A program made the position numbers and the translations under genes. The notes beneath the pieces were generated by a model, which ran no database searches, had not been told where the DNA came from, and was given only the letters and a program-made list of their open reading frames with translations. Positions 1 to 9,749 of a stretch of 64,000 nt of DNA are shown here, in pieces. The stretch is from Coralloluteibacterium thermophilum (GTDB lineage: Bacteria > Pseudomonadota > Gammaproteobacteria > Xanthomonadales > Xanthomonadaceae): the NCBI RefSeq assembly GCF_042654365.1, contig NZ_JBHSGG010000031.1:13506-77505 (forward strand). Direction: 5' to 3'. Each line of letters opens with the position of its first letter. Positions within the stretch are counted from its first letter, which is position 1.

Positions 1-2
1 GG

Positions 3-8
3 GATAAT
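3..8 (+). promoter_or_regulatory. possible -10 box for the SlyD-like gene
   Basis: A GATAAT hexamer stands out from very GC-rich sequence about 70 nt before the chosen ATG. The -35 region lies outside the window, so this is only a plausible site. Confidence 0.3.
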
Positions 9-79
9 GCGCGGTCTTGTTCACGGCCACCGATGATGCCGCAGTCCGCGGTGTCGCGGCCACGTCCCGGGATAGACGA

Positions 80-556
80 ATGAAGATCGAGAAAGACAGC
101 GTCGTGCGTTTCCACTACCGCGTCAGCGAGGGCGGAAACGAGGTGGAGACCTCGCACGGCCGCGAGCCGCTGACCATCCTGGTCGGGCACGGTGCGATCA
201 TCCCGGGCCTTGAGAAGGCGCTGATCGGTGCCGAGGCGGGCGAGACCGTCTCCGTCGACGTGGCCAGCGACGAGGCCTACGGCCCGCGTCGCGAGGGCAT
301 GACCCAGCGCGTGGCGAAGAAGCTGTTCGGCAAGCAGAAGCTCGTCCCCGGCGCGCAGGTGGTGGTGCAGACCAACCAGGGCCCGCGCGCCGTCACCGTG
401 CAGAAGGTCGGCCTGTCGGTGGTCGACGTCGACCTCAACCACCCGATGGCCGGCAAGGACCTGCACTTCGACGTCGAGATCGTCGAGGTCCGCGCCGCCA
501 CGCCGGAAGAGATCGACCACGGCCACGCCCACGGCGAAGGCGGTCACCAGCATTGA
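80..556 (+). CDS. slyD: SlyD-like FKBP-type peptidyl-prolyl isomerase
   Basis: This 158-residue cytoplasmic isomerase/chaperone accelerates cis-trans isomerisation of prolyl bonds. The FKBP signature is visible in order: FHYRVSEGG near residues 12-20, the GHGAIIPGLEKAL segment near 44-56, an insert-in-flap region, and LHFDVEIVEV near 130-140. The tail is His-rich (GHAHGEGGHQH), a short form of the metal-binding tail that SlyD uses for nickel. I start at the ATG at 80 because family homology begins there (MKIEKDS); an in-frame extension to 17 encodes nothing recognisable. SlyD is the best family name; an FkpB-like role cannot be excluded. A heptamer repeat element begins right after the stop. 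Confidence 0.88.
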   Translation: MKIEKDSVVRFHYRVSEGGNEVETSHGREPLTILVGHGAIIPGLEKALIGAEAGETVSVDVASDEAYGPRREGMTQRVAKKLFGKQKLVPGAQVVVQTNQGPRAVTVQKVGLSVVDVDLNHPMAGKDLHFDVEIVEVRAATPEEIDHGHAHGEGGHQH

Positions 557-645
557 GCGGGGAGTGAGACATGAGGAGCGGGAAACGAGTCCGGGGCAGC
601 AGTGCCTTCCCCTCGTTTCTCGTTTCCCTTCACTCGCTTCCCGAG
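557..645. repeat. heptamer inverted element A1
   Basis: The left arm (557-589) carries units such as GGGAGTG, AGACATG and AGGAGCG. The right arm (610-645) is its approximate complement (CTCGTTT, CTCGTTT, CCCTTCA, CTCGCTT). The core at 590-609 matches, in reverse orientation, the core of the related elements at 4622, 33353, 46685, 46813 and 47056. The rest of the gap up to 785 shows no gene; it holds only a candidate -10 box, TACCCT at 769-774. Confidence 0.75.
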
Positions 646-785
646 GCTGGATGCACTGGCCGCTGCCGCCCGCGCCGTGCTGAGCTAGGCGCCTCGCCGT
701 CGAGCCGGGGAGCTCGCATGTCCATGCCTTCCGTTCCGTCGCGCGGCACCGCACGCCGGTGCCGCGCGTACCCTGAGATCCGCCC

Positions 786-2003
786 GTGACGGCCGCCGCC
801 GACGGTGCGCCGCGCGGGCGCATCGAACTGCTCGACGCGCTGCGCGGCGTGGCCCTGCTCGGCATCTTCCTGATGAACGTCGAGTGGTTCTCGCGCCCGA
901 TGCAGGAGCTGGGCATGGGCCCGCCCGCGGATGCCGCGGGCCTCGACGCGCTGCTCGGCTGGGGCATCTTCGCGGTCGTGCAGGGCAAGTTCTGGGTGCT
1001 GTTCTCGCTGCTGTTCGGCATGAGCTTCGCGGCGATGGAGGCCGCCGCGCCCGCGCGCGGCTTCGTGCCGACGATGCTGCGCCGGCTCGGCATGCTCGCC
1101 GCGCTGGGCGTCGCCCACGCACTGCTGCTGTGGCCGGGCGACATCCTGCTGGCCTACGCCGTGGCGGGGCTCGGGCTGCTGCTGTTCCGCGGCATCGACG
1201 CGCGCGTGCTGGCCGGGCTCGGCATCGCGGTCTACATGGCGATGGCGCTGCTGGGCCTGCTTGGTTCGCTGATGATGGTCGGCATGCCCGAGCAGATGGC
1301 GGACACGCTCGACGGGCTCGCCGCCGATCGCGCCGCAGGCGTGGTGCGCGGCGAGGTCTACGCCACCGGCGGCTACGCCGCGGTGACGGCGGCGCGCTGG
1401 CAGGACTTCGTCGCGGTCACGCTCGCCGGGCTGGGCAACAGCGCCTCCACGCTGGGCGTGTTCCTGGTCGGCGTGTGGTTCTTCCGCTCCGGCGTGGTCG
1501 CCGATCCCGCAGCGCACAGGCGCACGCTCGGCTGGATCGCCGTGCTCGGGCTCATGGTCGGCGTGCCGCTGGTATGGGCGGCGACCGCGCGCGCGATGGC
1601 GCTGGAGGCCGGCGACATCGGCGGCCAGTACCTCGCGCTGTCGATCATGCTGCTCGGCAACCTGCCGGTGGCGCTGGCCTACCTCGCGCTGCTGGCGCTG
1701 GGCCTCTCCGCGCCGCTGGCGCGCGGGCTGCGGAGCGCATTGGCGCCGGCGGGGCGGATGGCGCTCACCAACTATCTGATGCAGTCGCTGGTCGCCTCGC
1801 TGGTGTTCTACGGCTACGGTCTCGGCCAGTGGGGGCAGATGGGGCGCACGGGACAGTGCGCGCTGGTGCTCGTCGTGTTCGCGGCGCAACTGGCGCTCAG
1901 CCGCTGGTGGCTGGCGCGCTTCGCCTACGGTCCGGTGGAATGGCTGTGGCGTGCGTTCGCCCGCCAGGCATGGCCGCGCTGGCGCGCGGGGGCCGCAGGC
2001 TGA
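786..2003 (+). CDS. DUF418 (YeiB-like) integral membrane protein
   Basis: This 405-residue polytopic inner-membrane protein has about ten hydrophobic segments. The N-terminal block IELLDALRGVALLGIFLMN and the C-terminal block GRMALTNYLMQSL are the hallmarks of the DUF418 family, which is distantly related to membrane acyltransferases. No substrate is established and I assign none. The start is GTG; no Shine-Dalgarno is evident, but TACCCT ends 11 nt before the start codon, so the leader may be extremely short. The dehydrogenase gene on the same strand follows 18 nt after the stop. Confidence 0.82.
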   Translation: MTAAADGAPRGRIELLDALRGVALLGIFLMNVEWFSRPMQELGMGPPADAAGLDALLGWGIFAVVQGKFWVLFSLLFGMSFAAMEAAAPARGFVPTMLRRLGMLAALGVAHALLLWPGDILLAYAVAGLGLLLFRGIDARVLAGLGIAVYMAMALLGLLGSLMMVGMPEQMADTLDGLAADRAAGVVRGEVYATGGYAAVTAARWQDFVAVTLAGLGNSASTLGVFLVGVWFFRSGVVADPAAHRRTLGWIAVLGLMVGVPLVWAATARAMALEAGDIGGQYLALSIMLLGNLPVALAYLALLALGLSAPLARGLRSALAPAGRMALTNYLMQSLVASLVFYGYGLGQWGQMGRTGQCALVLVVFAAQLALSRWWLARFAYGPVEWLWRAFARQAWPRWRAGAAG

Positions 2004-2007
2004 CGCG

Positions 2008-2013
2008 TACACT
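2008..2013 (+). promoter_or_regulatory. candidate leaderless -10 box (TACACT)
   Basis: TACACT ends 8 nt before the ATG at 2022, which would put transcription initiation at or within a base or two of the start codon. No Shine-Dalgarno is visible. The inference is positional. Confidence 0.4.
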
Positions 2014-2021
2014 CTGCGCGC

Positions 2022-3275
2022 ATGAGCCAGCCCTCCGACGACATCCTCATCCTCGGTGGCGGCGCCATCGGTCTTTCCTGTGCCCTCCACCTGCTGCGCG
2101 CCGGCCGCGGGGTGCGCGTGCTCGACCAGGGACGCGCCGGCTGCGGCAGCTCGCACGGCAACTGCGGGACCATCACCCCGAGCCACGCCGCGCCGCTCGC
2201 CGGGCCGGGCACCCTGCTCAAGGCGTTGAAGTGGGTGGGGCGTCCCGACGCGCCGCTCTACATCCGCCCGCGCGTGGACCTCGACCTCGCCGACTGGCTG
2301 CTGCGCTTCGCCCTGCGCTGCAACCGCCGCGACTGGCGCGCCAGCGCCGGGGCCAAGGCGCGCCTGCTGCTGGCCTCGCGCGGAATGATGGAGAGCCTCG
2401 TGGCGGAGGAAGGGCTGGACTGCCACTTCTCGCACGACGGCCTCTGGTACGTGTGCCGCGATGCCGCGGCCTTCGAGCGCGAGGCGCGCGACGCCGAGGC
2501 GCTGCGCGAGTTCGGGGTGGACGTGCGCCTGCTGTCCGGCGCCGAGGCCGAGGCCGGCGAGCCCGCGCTGCGCCCGGGCGTGGCCGGCGCGATCGCGTTC
2601 CCGGGCGACGCCAGCCTGCGTCCCGACTGCTACGTCGCCGAGCTGGCGCGGCGCGTGCGCGAGCGCGGCGGCGTCGTCGAGGAGGACTGCCGCGTGCTGG
2701 GCCTGGAACAGGACGGCGGGCGCATCGTCGGCGTCCACACCGAGCGCGGCCCGCGCCGTGGCGGCGAGGTGCTGCTCGCGCTGGGCGCCTGGAGCCCGCA
2801 GGTGGCACGCGGGCTCGGCCTGACCATCCCGGTGCAGCCGGGCAAGGGCTACTCCATCACCTACGACCGCCCGGTGCTGACGCCCTCGCGCCCGCTGGTG
2901 CTGAAGGAGCCGCAGGTCTGCGTGACCGCGTGGCGCGACGGTTTCCGGCTCGGCAGCACCATGGAGTTCTCCGGCTACGACGCCAGCCTCAACCGCACCC
3001 GCCTCGACGCGCTGGTGCGCGGCGCGCACGCCTTCCTGCACGAGCCGGTGGGCCCGGTCCTGCGCGAGGAGTGGTACGGCTGGCGGCCGATGGTCTACGA
3101 CGACCTCCCGCTCATCGGGCGTGCGCCACGCTACGCGAACCTGTGGCTCGCGACCGGGCACGGCATGCTCGGCATGAGCATGTCGGCGATCACCGGCCAG
3201 ATGGTGGCGGACCTCGTCGCCGGGCGCGCGCCGCCGGTCGATCCCAGACCCTACGATCCCGGACGCTTCGCATGA
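2022..3275 (+). CDS. FAD-dependent D-amino-acid dehydrogenase-like oxidoreductase (DadA family)
   Basis: This 417-residue flavoprotein would deaminate a D-amino acid or related imino acid at the membrane face, passing electrons to the respiratory chain. The FAD Rossmann motif GGGAIG is at residues 12-17, followed by the SSHGNCGTITP segment. The C-terminal FAD-closing block GHGMLGMSMS is typical of the DAO/DadA fold. The family also includes D-hydroxyproline and glycine dehydrogenases, so the substrate is not fixed by sequence alone. The stop overlaps the ATG of the following glutathione reductase by ATGA, implying translational coupling. Confidence 0.85.
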   Translation: MSQPSDDILILGGGAIGLSCALHLLRAGRGVRVLDQGRAGCGSSHGNCGTITPSHAAPLAGPGTLLKALKWVGRPDAPLYIRPRVDLDLADWLLRFALRCNRRDWRASAGAKARLLLASRGMMESLVAEEGLDCHFSHDGLWYVCRDAAAFEREARDAEALREFGVDVRLLSGAEAEAGEPALRPGVAGAIAFPGDASLRPDCYVAELARRVRERGGVVEEDCRVLGLEQDGGRIVGVHTERGPRRGGEVLLALGAWSPQVARGLGLTIPVQPGKGYSITYDRPVLTPSRPLVLKEPQVCVTAWRDGFRLGSTMEFSGYDASLNRTRLDALVRGAHAFLHEPVGPVLREEWYGWRPMVYDDLPLIGRAPRYANLWLATGHGMLGMSMSAITGQMVADLVAGRAPPVDPRPYDPGRFA

Positions 3276-4621
3276 CCCAGACCCACGATCTCATCGTCCT
3301 CGGCGCCGGTTCCGGCGGCATGGCCACCGCGCAGCGCGCGGCGGCGCACGGGGCGAAGGTCGTGGTGGTCGAGCCCGGACCGGTCGGCGGCACCTGCATC
3401 CACGTCGGCTGCGTGCCCAAGAAGGCGACGTGGCTGGCGGCGCAGCTCGCCTACGCGCAGGGGCTCGCACGCGAGTACGGCTTCCCGCTGACGCCGGCGG
3501 GGCTGGACTGGCCGCGCTTCGTGGCGCGCCGCAGCGAGTACATCCGCGGCATCGAGGGCCGCTACCGGGAGCGCTTCGAGACGCTCGGCATCGGGATCGT
3601 CGCCGAGCGCGGGCGCCTGCTCGGCGCGGGCCGCGTGCAGGCGGGCGCGCGCACGCTGAGCGCGCCGAGCATCCTCGTGGCGACCGGCTCCGCCCCGGTC
3701 CGCCCGGAGGTGGCCGGCGCCGACCTCGGCGAGGATTCCGACGGCTTCTTCGCCTGGACCCGGGCGCCGAGGCGGGTTGCCTTCATCGGCGGCGGCTACA
3801 TCTCGGTGGAACTGGCCGGCATGCTCTGTGCGCTGGGCGTCGACGTGACCATCTACGCGCGCGAGCGCCAGTTGCTGGCGCAGTTCGACACCGAGAGCGC
3901 GGACTTCCTCGGCCGCCGCATGGCCGACGAGGGCGTGGACGTGCGCTGCGGCGCCAGCGTGGACCGCCTGTCGCGCGAGGACGACGGCATCGCCGTGCAC
4001 TGCGAGGGCGGTGCGGGCGGCAGCCGCGGCTTCGACCACGTGGTGTGGGCGGTCGGGCGTCGTCCGCGCACGCAGGACATCGGCCTGGAGGAGGCCGGCG
4101 TGCGCACCGACGCGCGCGGGCGCATCGTGGTCGACCACGAGTTCGGCACCAGCGCGCCCGGCGTCTACGCCGTCGGCGACTGCACCACGCTGCGCCCGCT
4201 GACGCCGGTCGCGGTCGCCTGCGGCCGCCGCCTGGCCGACCGGCTGTTCGGGCAGGGCGAGCCGAAGCCGATCGAGCTCGACCTGATCCCCAGCGTGGTC
4301 TTCGGCCACCCGCCGTTCGCCAGTGTCGGCCTCTCCGAGCGCGAGGCGCGCGAGCGCCATGGCGACGCCCTGCGCATCTACCGCTCCGAGTACCGCGCCC
4401 TGCGCACCGGCCTCGCTGGCCGCGCCTGCGCAAGCCGCATCAAGCTGATCTGCGCCGGCGACGAGGAGCGCGTGGTGGGCCTGCACATCGTCGGCGAGAG
4501 CGCCGACGATGTGGTCCAGGGCTTCGCCGTCGCCATGGCGATGGGCGCGACCAAGCGCGATTTCGACCGCACCGTGGCGGTGCACCCGACGGTGGGCGAG
4601 GAGGTCGTGACGCTGGCCTAG
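3272..4621 (+). CDS. gor: glutathione-disulfide reductase
   Basis: This 449-residue class I pyridine nucleotide-disulfide oxidoreductase reduces GSSG with NADPH in the cytoplasm. The N-terminal FAD motif GAGSGG is followed by the redox-active pair in GTCIHVGCVPKK (Cys42 and Cys47). The NADPH-binding GGGYISVELAG comes next, with an Arg shortly after its strand that fits NADPH preference. Then come the second FAD motif GVYAVGDCT and the C-terminal catalytic HPTVGEE (His438, Glu443). The start overlaps the upstream dehydrogenase stop. The length is usual for bacterial Gor. A heptamer element begins one base after the stop. Confidence 0.93.
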   Translation: MTQTHDLIVLGAGSGGMATAQRAAAHGAKVVVVEPGPVGGTCIHVGCVPKKATWLAAQLAYAQGLAREYGFPLTPAGLDWPRFVARRSEYIRGIEGRYRERFETLGIGIVAERGRLLGAGRVQAGARTLSAPSILVATGSAPVRPEVAGADLGEDSDGFFAWTRAPRRVAFIGGGYISVELAGMLCALGVDVTIYARERQLLAQFDTESADFLGRRMADEGVDVRCGASVDRLSREDDGIAVHCEGGAGGSRGFDHVVWAVGRRPRTQDIGLEEAGVRTDARGRIVVDHEFGTSAPGVYAVGDCTTLRPLTPVAVACGRRLADRLFGQGEPKPIELDLIPSVVFGHPPFASVGLSEREARERHGDALRIYRSEYRALRTGLAGRACASRIKLICAGDEERVVGLHIVGESADDVVQGFAVAMAMGATKRDFDRTVAVHPTVGEEVVTLA

Positions 4622-4762
4622 CCTGAGGAGCGGAACATGAGGAGTGGCGAGGAGTGAAAGATGAGGAGCGAGAAAAGGAGGGGTGCGGTCGCCGGCCCTC
4701 GTTTCTCACTCCTCTCCACTCACTCCTAGGCCGTCACTCCTCCCCAGCCGCTCCTCACCTCC
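4622..4762. repeat. heptamer inverted element A2
   Basis: The left arm (about 4622-4680) repeats GAGGAGC/GAGGAGT with GGAACAT and GAAAGAT units. The right arm (about 4697-4762) is the complementary series (CTCGTTT, CTCACTC, CTCTCCA, CTCACTC and others). The core GTGCGGTCGCCGGCCCTCG at about 4683-4701 aligns with that of element A6 near 47104. It fills the gap between gor and the amidohydrolase gene and supplies spurious upstream coding potential to the latter. Confidence 0.8.
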
Positions 4763-4763
4763 G

Positions 4764-4769
4764 TACGAT
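4764..4769 (+). promoter_or_regulatory. candidate leaderless -10 box (TACGAT)
   Basis: TACGAT ends exactly 6 nt before the ATG at 4776, so a start site 7 nt after the box would be the A of ATG. No Shine-Dalgarno is visible. Confidence 0.42.
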
Positions 4770-4775
4770 GTCCGG

Positions 4776-5582
4776 ATGGACATCTACACCCTTCACCGCG
4801 GCAGCGCGCCGCTGCTCGTCAGCCTTCCGCACGACGGCACCCTCGTGCCGGAGGACATCGCCGCCGATCTCACCGACGAGGCGCGCCGGGTGCCGGACAC
4901 CGACTGGCACGTCTCCACGCTCTATGCGTTCGCGCGCGAGCTGGGCGCGTCGGTCCTGGTGCCGACGCACTCGCGCTACGTGATCGACCTCAACCGTTCG
5001 GAGGACGACGTCTCGCTGTATCCGGGGCAGAACACGACGGGCCTGTGCCCGGTCGTGCGGTTCTCCGGCGACCCGGTCTACCGGCCGGGGCGCGCGCCGT
5101 CGCCGGAGGCGGTGCGTGCGCGGGTCGAGCGCTACTGGCGCCCCTACCACCGCGCGCTCGCGGAGGAGATCGCGCGCCTGCGCGACCTGCACGGGCGGGT
5201 GGTGCTGTGGGAGGGACATTCCATCCGCGGCGAGCTGCCCTTCCTGTTCGAGGGACGCCTGCCGGACCTCAACCTCGGCACCGCGGCCGGCGTGAGCTGC
5301 TCCGCCGATCTGCAGGCGCGGCTGGAAGCGGTCCTGCGCGCCCAGGACGGCTACACCTGGGTCGCGAACGGGCGCTTCAAGGGCGGGCACATCACCCGTC
5401 ACTACGGCCGTCCGGCCGAGGGCGTGGAGGCGGTGCAGCTCGAGCTGGCGCAGCGCTGCTACATGGACGAGGACAGCTTCGGGTACCTGCCGGAGCGCGC
5501 CGCCCGCCTGCAGCCCCTGCTCCGCGCCCTGCTGGACGCCTGCCTCCGGCACGCGCAGGTCGAGCGCAGCGGAACCGCCTAG
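4776..5582 (+). CDS. N-formylglutamate amidohydrolase
   Basis: This 268-residue enzyme would hydrolyse N-formyl-L-glutamate to formate and glutamate, the last step of one histidine-degradation route (HutG type). Family blocks visible are LLVSLPHDGT near residue 14, DTDWHVSTLY, THSRYVIDLNR and the WEGHSIRG metal/substrate segment. I place the start at 4776, where the conserved part begins. The in-frame extension to 4683 lies in heptamer repeat A2 and is low-complexity. No other hut genes are nearby, so a wider N-formyl amino-acid role is possible. The gene is convergent with the Nudix gene and their stop codons overlap. Confidence 0.87.
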   Translation: MDIYTLHRGSAPLLVSLPHDGTLVPEDIAADLTDEARRVPDTDWHVSTLYAFARELGASVLVPTHSRYVIDLNRSEDDVSLYPGQNTTGLCPVVRFSGDPVYRPGRAPSPEAVRARVERYWRPYHRALAEEIARLRDLHGRVVLWEGHSIRGELPFLFEGRLPDLNLGTAAGVSCSADLQARLEAVLRAQDGYTWVANGRFKGGHITRHYGRPAEGVEAVQLELAQRCYMDEDSFGYLPERAARLQPLLRALLDACLRHAQVERSGTA

Positions 5583-6034
5583 CGGCGCGCCTCGCGACGC
5601 AGGTCGTCGGCCAGCACCGCCGGCAGGATGTGGTGCGCGCTCAGGCGGGCGATCGGCAGCCCGCCGGGCGCGCGCGGGTCGATCCACGCCAGCTCCGCGA
5701 TCTCGCCCGCCGGCGCCGGCGCCCCCTCGGCCTCGACCAGGAAGGCTTCGCCGCGCACGCGGCGGCCTGGTTCGTTGACCGCGAGGTCCTCGAACACGCC
5801 GAGCGGACGCGCCGTGTCCGCGCGCAGCCGCAGGCCCAGTTCCTCGGCCAGTTCGCGCGCCAGCGTGTCCAGCGAACGCTCCCCCGGCTCGCGCTTGCCG
5901 CCGGGCTGGATGAAGGCGTCGCTGCCGAGCTTGCGCACCAGCAGCACGCGCCCGTCCGCATCGCGGATCACGGCGATCACGATGTCGATGCAGTCGGCGG
6001 CGCGCTCGCCGTCGAGGGGGATGTCGGGCCGCAT
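5579..6034 (-). CDS. Nudix hydrolase
   Basis: This 151-residue hydrolase cleaves an undefined nucleoside diphosphate-linked substrate. The canonical Nudix box is complete: GGKREPGE followed seven residues later by RELAEELGL, giving the GX5EX7REUXEEXGU pattern that holds the divalent metal. It starts with ATG at 6034, 2 nt after the parE stop, and is therefore almost certainly cotranscribed and coupled with parE. The stop (5579-5581) shares the sequence CTAG with the stop of the convergent amidohydrolase gene. The substrate cannot be predicted from the box alone. Confidence 0.88.
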   Translation of the reverse strand: MRPDIPLDGERAADCIDIVIAVIRDADGRVLLVRKLGSDAFIQPGGKREPGERSLDTLARELAEELGLRLRADTARPLGVFEDLAVNEPGRRVRGEAFLVEAEGAPAPAGEIAELAWIDPRAPGGLPIARLSAHHILPAVLADDLRREARR

Positions 6035-6036
6035 GC

Positions 6037-7926
6037 TCAGACCTCGAGCGTGGCCATGTCGCCCTTGGCTTCCAGCCAGTTCTTGCGGTCCGATGCGCGC
6101 TTCTTCGACAGCAGCATGTCCATGAGGCCGCGGGTGCCGTCGTCGTCGTCGACGGTGAGCTGCACCAGGCGCCTCGTGTCCGGGTGGATGGCCGACTCGC
6201 GCAGCTGCGGCGGGTTCATCTCGCCCAGGCCCTTGAAGCGGGTGACCGACACCGCGCCCTTGATCTTCTCGCGCTCGATCTTCTCGAGGATGACCCGCTT
6301 TTCCTCCTCGTCGAGCGCGTAGAACACTTGCTTGCCCACGTCGATGCGGAACAGCGGCGGCATGGCGACGAAGACGTGGCCGGCGGCGACCAGGGCGGGG
6401 AAGTGCTTGAGGAACAGGGCCGAGAGCAGGGTGGCGATGTGCAGCCCGTCGGAATCGGCGTCGGCGAGCACGATGATCTTGCCGTAGCGCAGGCCCGAGA
6501 TGTCGTCCTTGCCCGGGTCGCAGCCGATGGCGACGGCGAGGTCGTGGACCTCCTGCGAGGCGAGCACGCTGCCGGACTCCACCTCCCAGGTGTTGAGGAT
6601 CTTGCCGCGCAGCGGAAGGATGGCCTGGAAGTCCTTGTCGCGCGCCTGCCGCGCGCTGCCGCCCGCGGAGTCGCCCTCGACCAGGAACAGCTCGGTGCGC
6701 GAGAGGTCCTGGCTGATGCAGTCGGCGAGCTTGCCGGGCAGGGCCGGCCCCTGGGTGATCTTCTTGCGGACGATCTGCTTCTCGGTCTTGAGCCGCACCT
6801 GCGCGCGCTCGATGGCCAGCTGTGCGATGCGCGTGCCCATCTCCACGTTCTGGTTCAGCCACAGCGAGAAGGCGTCGTGCGCGGCGCCCTCGACCACGCC
6901 GGCGGCCTGCCGCGACGACAGGCGCTCCTTGGTCTGCCCGCTGAACTGCGGGTCGGTCATCTTGAGCGAGAGCACGAAGGCGACGCGGTCCCAGACGTCC
7001 TCGGGCGCCAACTTGACGCCGCGCGGCAGCATGTTGCGGAAGTCGCAGAACTCGCGCAGGGCGTCGGTGACGCCCGAGCGCAGGCCGTTGACGTGGGTGC
7101 CGTGCTGCGCGGTCGGGATCAGGTTGACGTAGCTCTCCTGGACCAGCTCGCCGTCCGGCACCCAGGCCATGGCCCAGTCCACCACCTCGGTCTCGCGGGT
7201 CAGGTGGCCGAGGAAGAGTTCCGGCGGCAGCAGCTCGCGGTCGGCCAGCTCGCCCTTGAGGTAGTCGCGCAGGCCGTTCTCGTAGAACCACTCCGCGCGC
7301 TCGCCGGTGGCCTCGTCGTACAGGCGCACGGTCAGGCCGGGGCACAGCACCGCCTTGGCGCGCAGCAGGTGCCGCAGCGGGCGCAGGGCGAACTTCGGGG
7401 TGTCGAAGTACTTCGGGTCGGGCCAGAAGCGCAGGCGGGTGCCCGTGTTCTTCCTGCCGACCGTACCCACGACCTCGAGCGGCGAGGCCGCGTCGCCGTC
7501 GCGGAACTCCATGCGGTGCTCCTGGCCGCCGCGCTTGATGAACAGCTCGACCCTGTTCGACAGCGCGTTGACCACGGAGACGCCCACGCCGTGCAGGCCG
7601 CCGGAGAAGGTGTAGTTGCGGTTGGAGAACTTTCCGCCCGCGTGGAGGCGGGTGAGGATCAGCTCCACGCCCGGGATCTTCTCCTCGGGGTGGATGTCCA
7701 CCGGCATGCCGCGGCCGTCGTCGGCGACCTCGCAGGAGCCGTCGGCGAACAGGGTGACCTCCACCGTCTTCGCGTGGCCGGCCAGCGCCTCGTCCACGGA
7801 GTTGTCGATGACCTCCTGGGCCAGGTGGTTGGGGCGCGCGGTGTCGGTGTACATGCCGGGCCGCCGCTTGACCGGGTCGAGACCCGAGAGGACTTCGATG
7901 TCGGCGGCGTCGTAACGGCTGGTCAT
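6037..7926 (-). CDS. parE: DNA topoisomerase IV subunit B
   Basis: This 629-residue ATPase subunit works with ParC to decatenate daughter chromosomes. The GHKL ATP-binding domain is visible at the N-terminus (EVLSGLDPVKRRPGMY, then VIDNSVDEALAG and DDGRGMPV). It is followed by the transducer domain and the Toprim region (LVEGDSAGGSA, PLRGKILN). The ATG at 7926 gives the usual ParE N-terminus and length. It is transcribed divergently from pyrG and followed closely by the Nudix gene. parC is not in the window. GyrB is a close paralogue, but the length (about 630 rather than about 800) identifies ParE. Confidence 0.95.
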   Translation of the reverse strand: MTSRYDAADIEVLSGLDPVKRRPGMYTDTARPNHLAQEVIDNSVDEALAGHAKTVEVTLFADGSCEVADDGRGMPVDIHPEEKIPGVELILTRLHAGGKFSNRNYTFSGGLHGVGVSVVNALSNRVELFIKRGGQEHRMEFRDGDAASPLEVVGTVGRKNTGTRLRFWPDPKYFDTPKFALRPLRHLLRAKAVLCPGLTVRLYDEATGERAEWFYENGLRDYLKGELADRELLPPELFLGHLTRETEVVDWAMAWVPDGELVQESYVNLIPTAQHGTHVNGLRSGVTDALREFCDFRNMLPRGVKLAPEDVWDRVAFVLSLKMTDPQFSGQTKERLSSRQAAGVVEGAAHDAFSLWLNQNVEMGTRIAQLAIERAQVRLKTEKQIVRKKITQGPALPGKLADCISQDLSRTELFLVEGDSAGGSARQARDKDFQAILPLRGKILNTWEVESGSVLASQEVHDLAVAIGCDPGKDDISGLRYGKIIVLADADSDGLHIATLLSALFLKHFPALVAAGHVFVAMPPLFRIDVGKQVFYALDEEEKRVILEKIEREKIKGAVSVTRFKGLGEMNPPQLRESAIHPDTRRLVQLTVDDDDGTRGLMDMLLSKKRASDRKNWLEAKGDMATLEV

Positions 7927-8039
7927 GCGGATCGGGAAACCGGTGGATCGGGGCGCGCAGGATGGGGGCTCCGCCCGCGCTCGGCAAGCGTGCCGGTGGG
8001 GACCGGGCCGCGCCGCTCGCCCGCCGCGAGGGGAGCCGG

Positions 8040-8045
8040 TAGAAT
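8040..8045 (+). promoter_or_regulatory. candidate -10 box for pyrG
   Basis: TAGAAT lies 25 nt before the pyrG ATG in the parE-pyrG divergent gap, where such AT content is rare. No good -35 is seen. Confidence 0.4.
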
Positions 8046-8070
8046 GCCGCTTTCCGGTAGCGCTCTCTCC

Positions 8071-9747
<1,677 letters not shown>

Positions 9748-9749
9748 CG

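Noticed and set aside
630..3161. Very long open frame on - opposite the DUF418 and dehydrogenase genes
   Set aside because: Its translation is Arg/Ala/His/Gln-rich without domains, while the + strand frames encode recognisable families. Similar shadows occur opposite most genes in this GC-rich DNA.
4683..4775. Upstream extension of the N-formylglutamate amidohydrolase
   Set aside because: It is encoded by heptamer element A2 and is Ser/Pro-rich low complexity; the family N-terminus starts at 4776.
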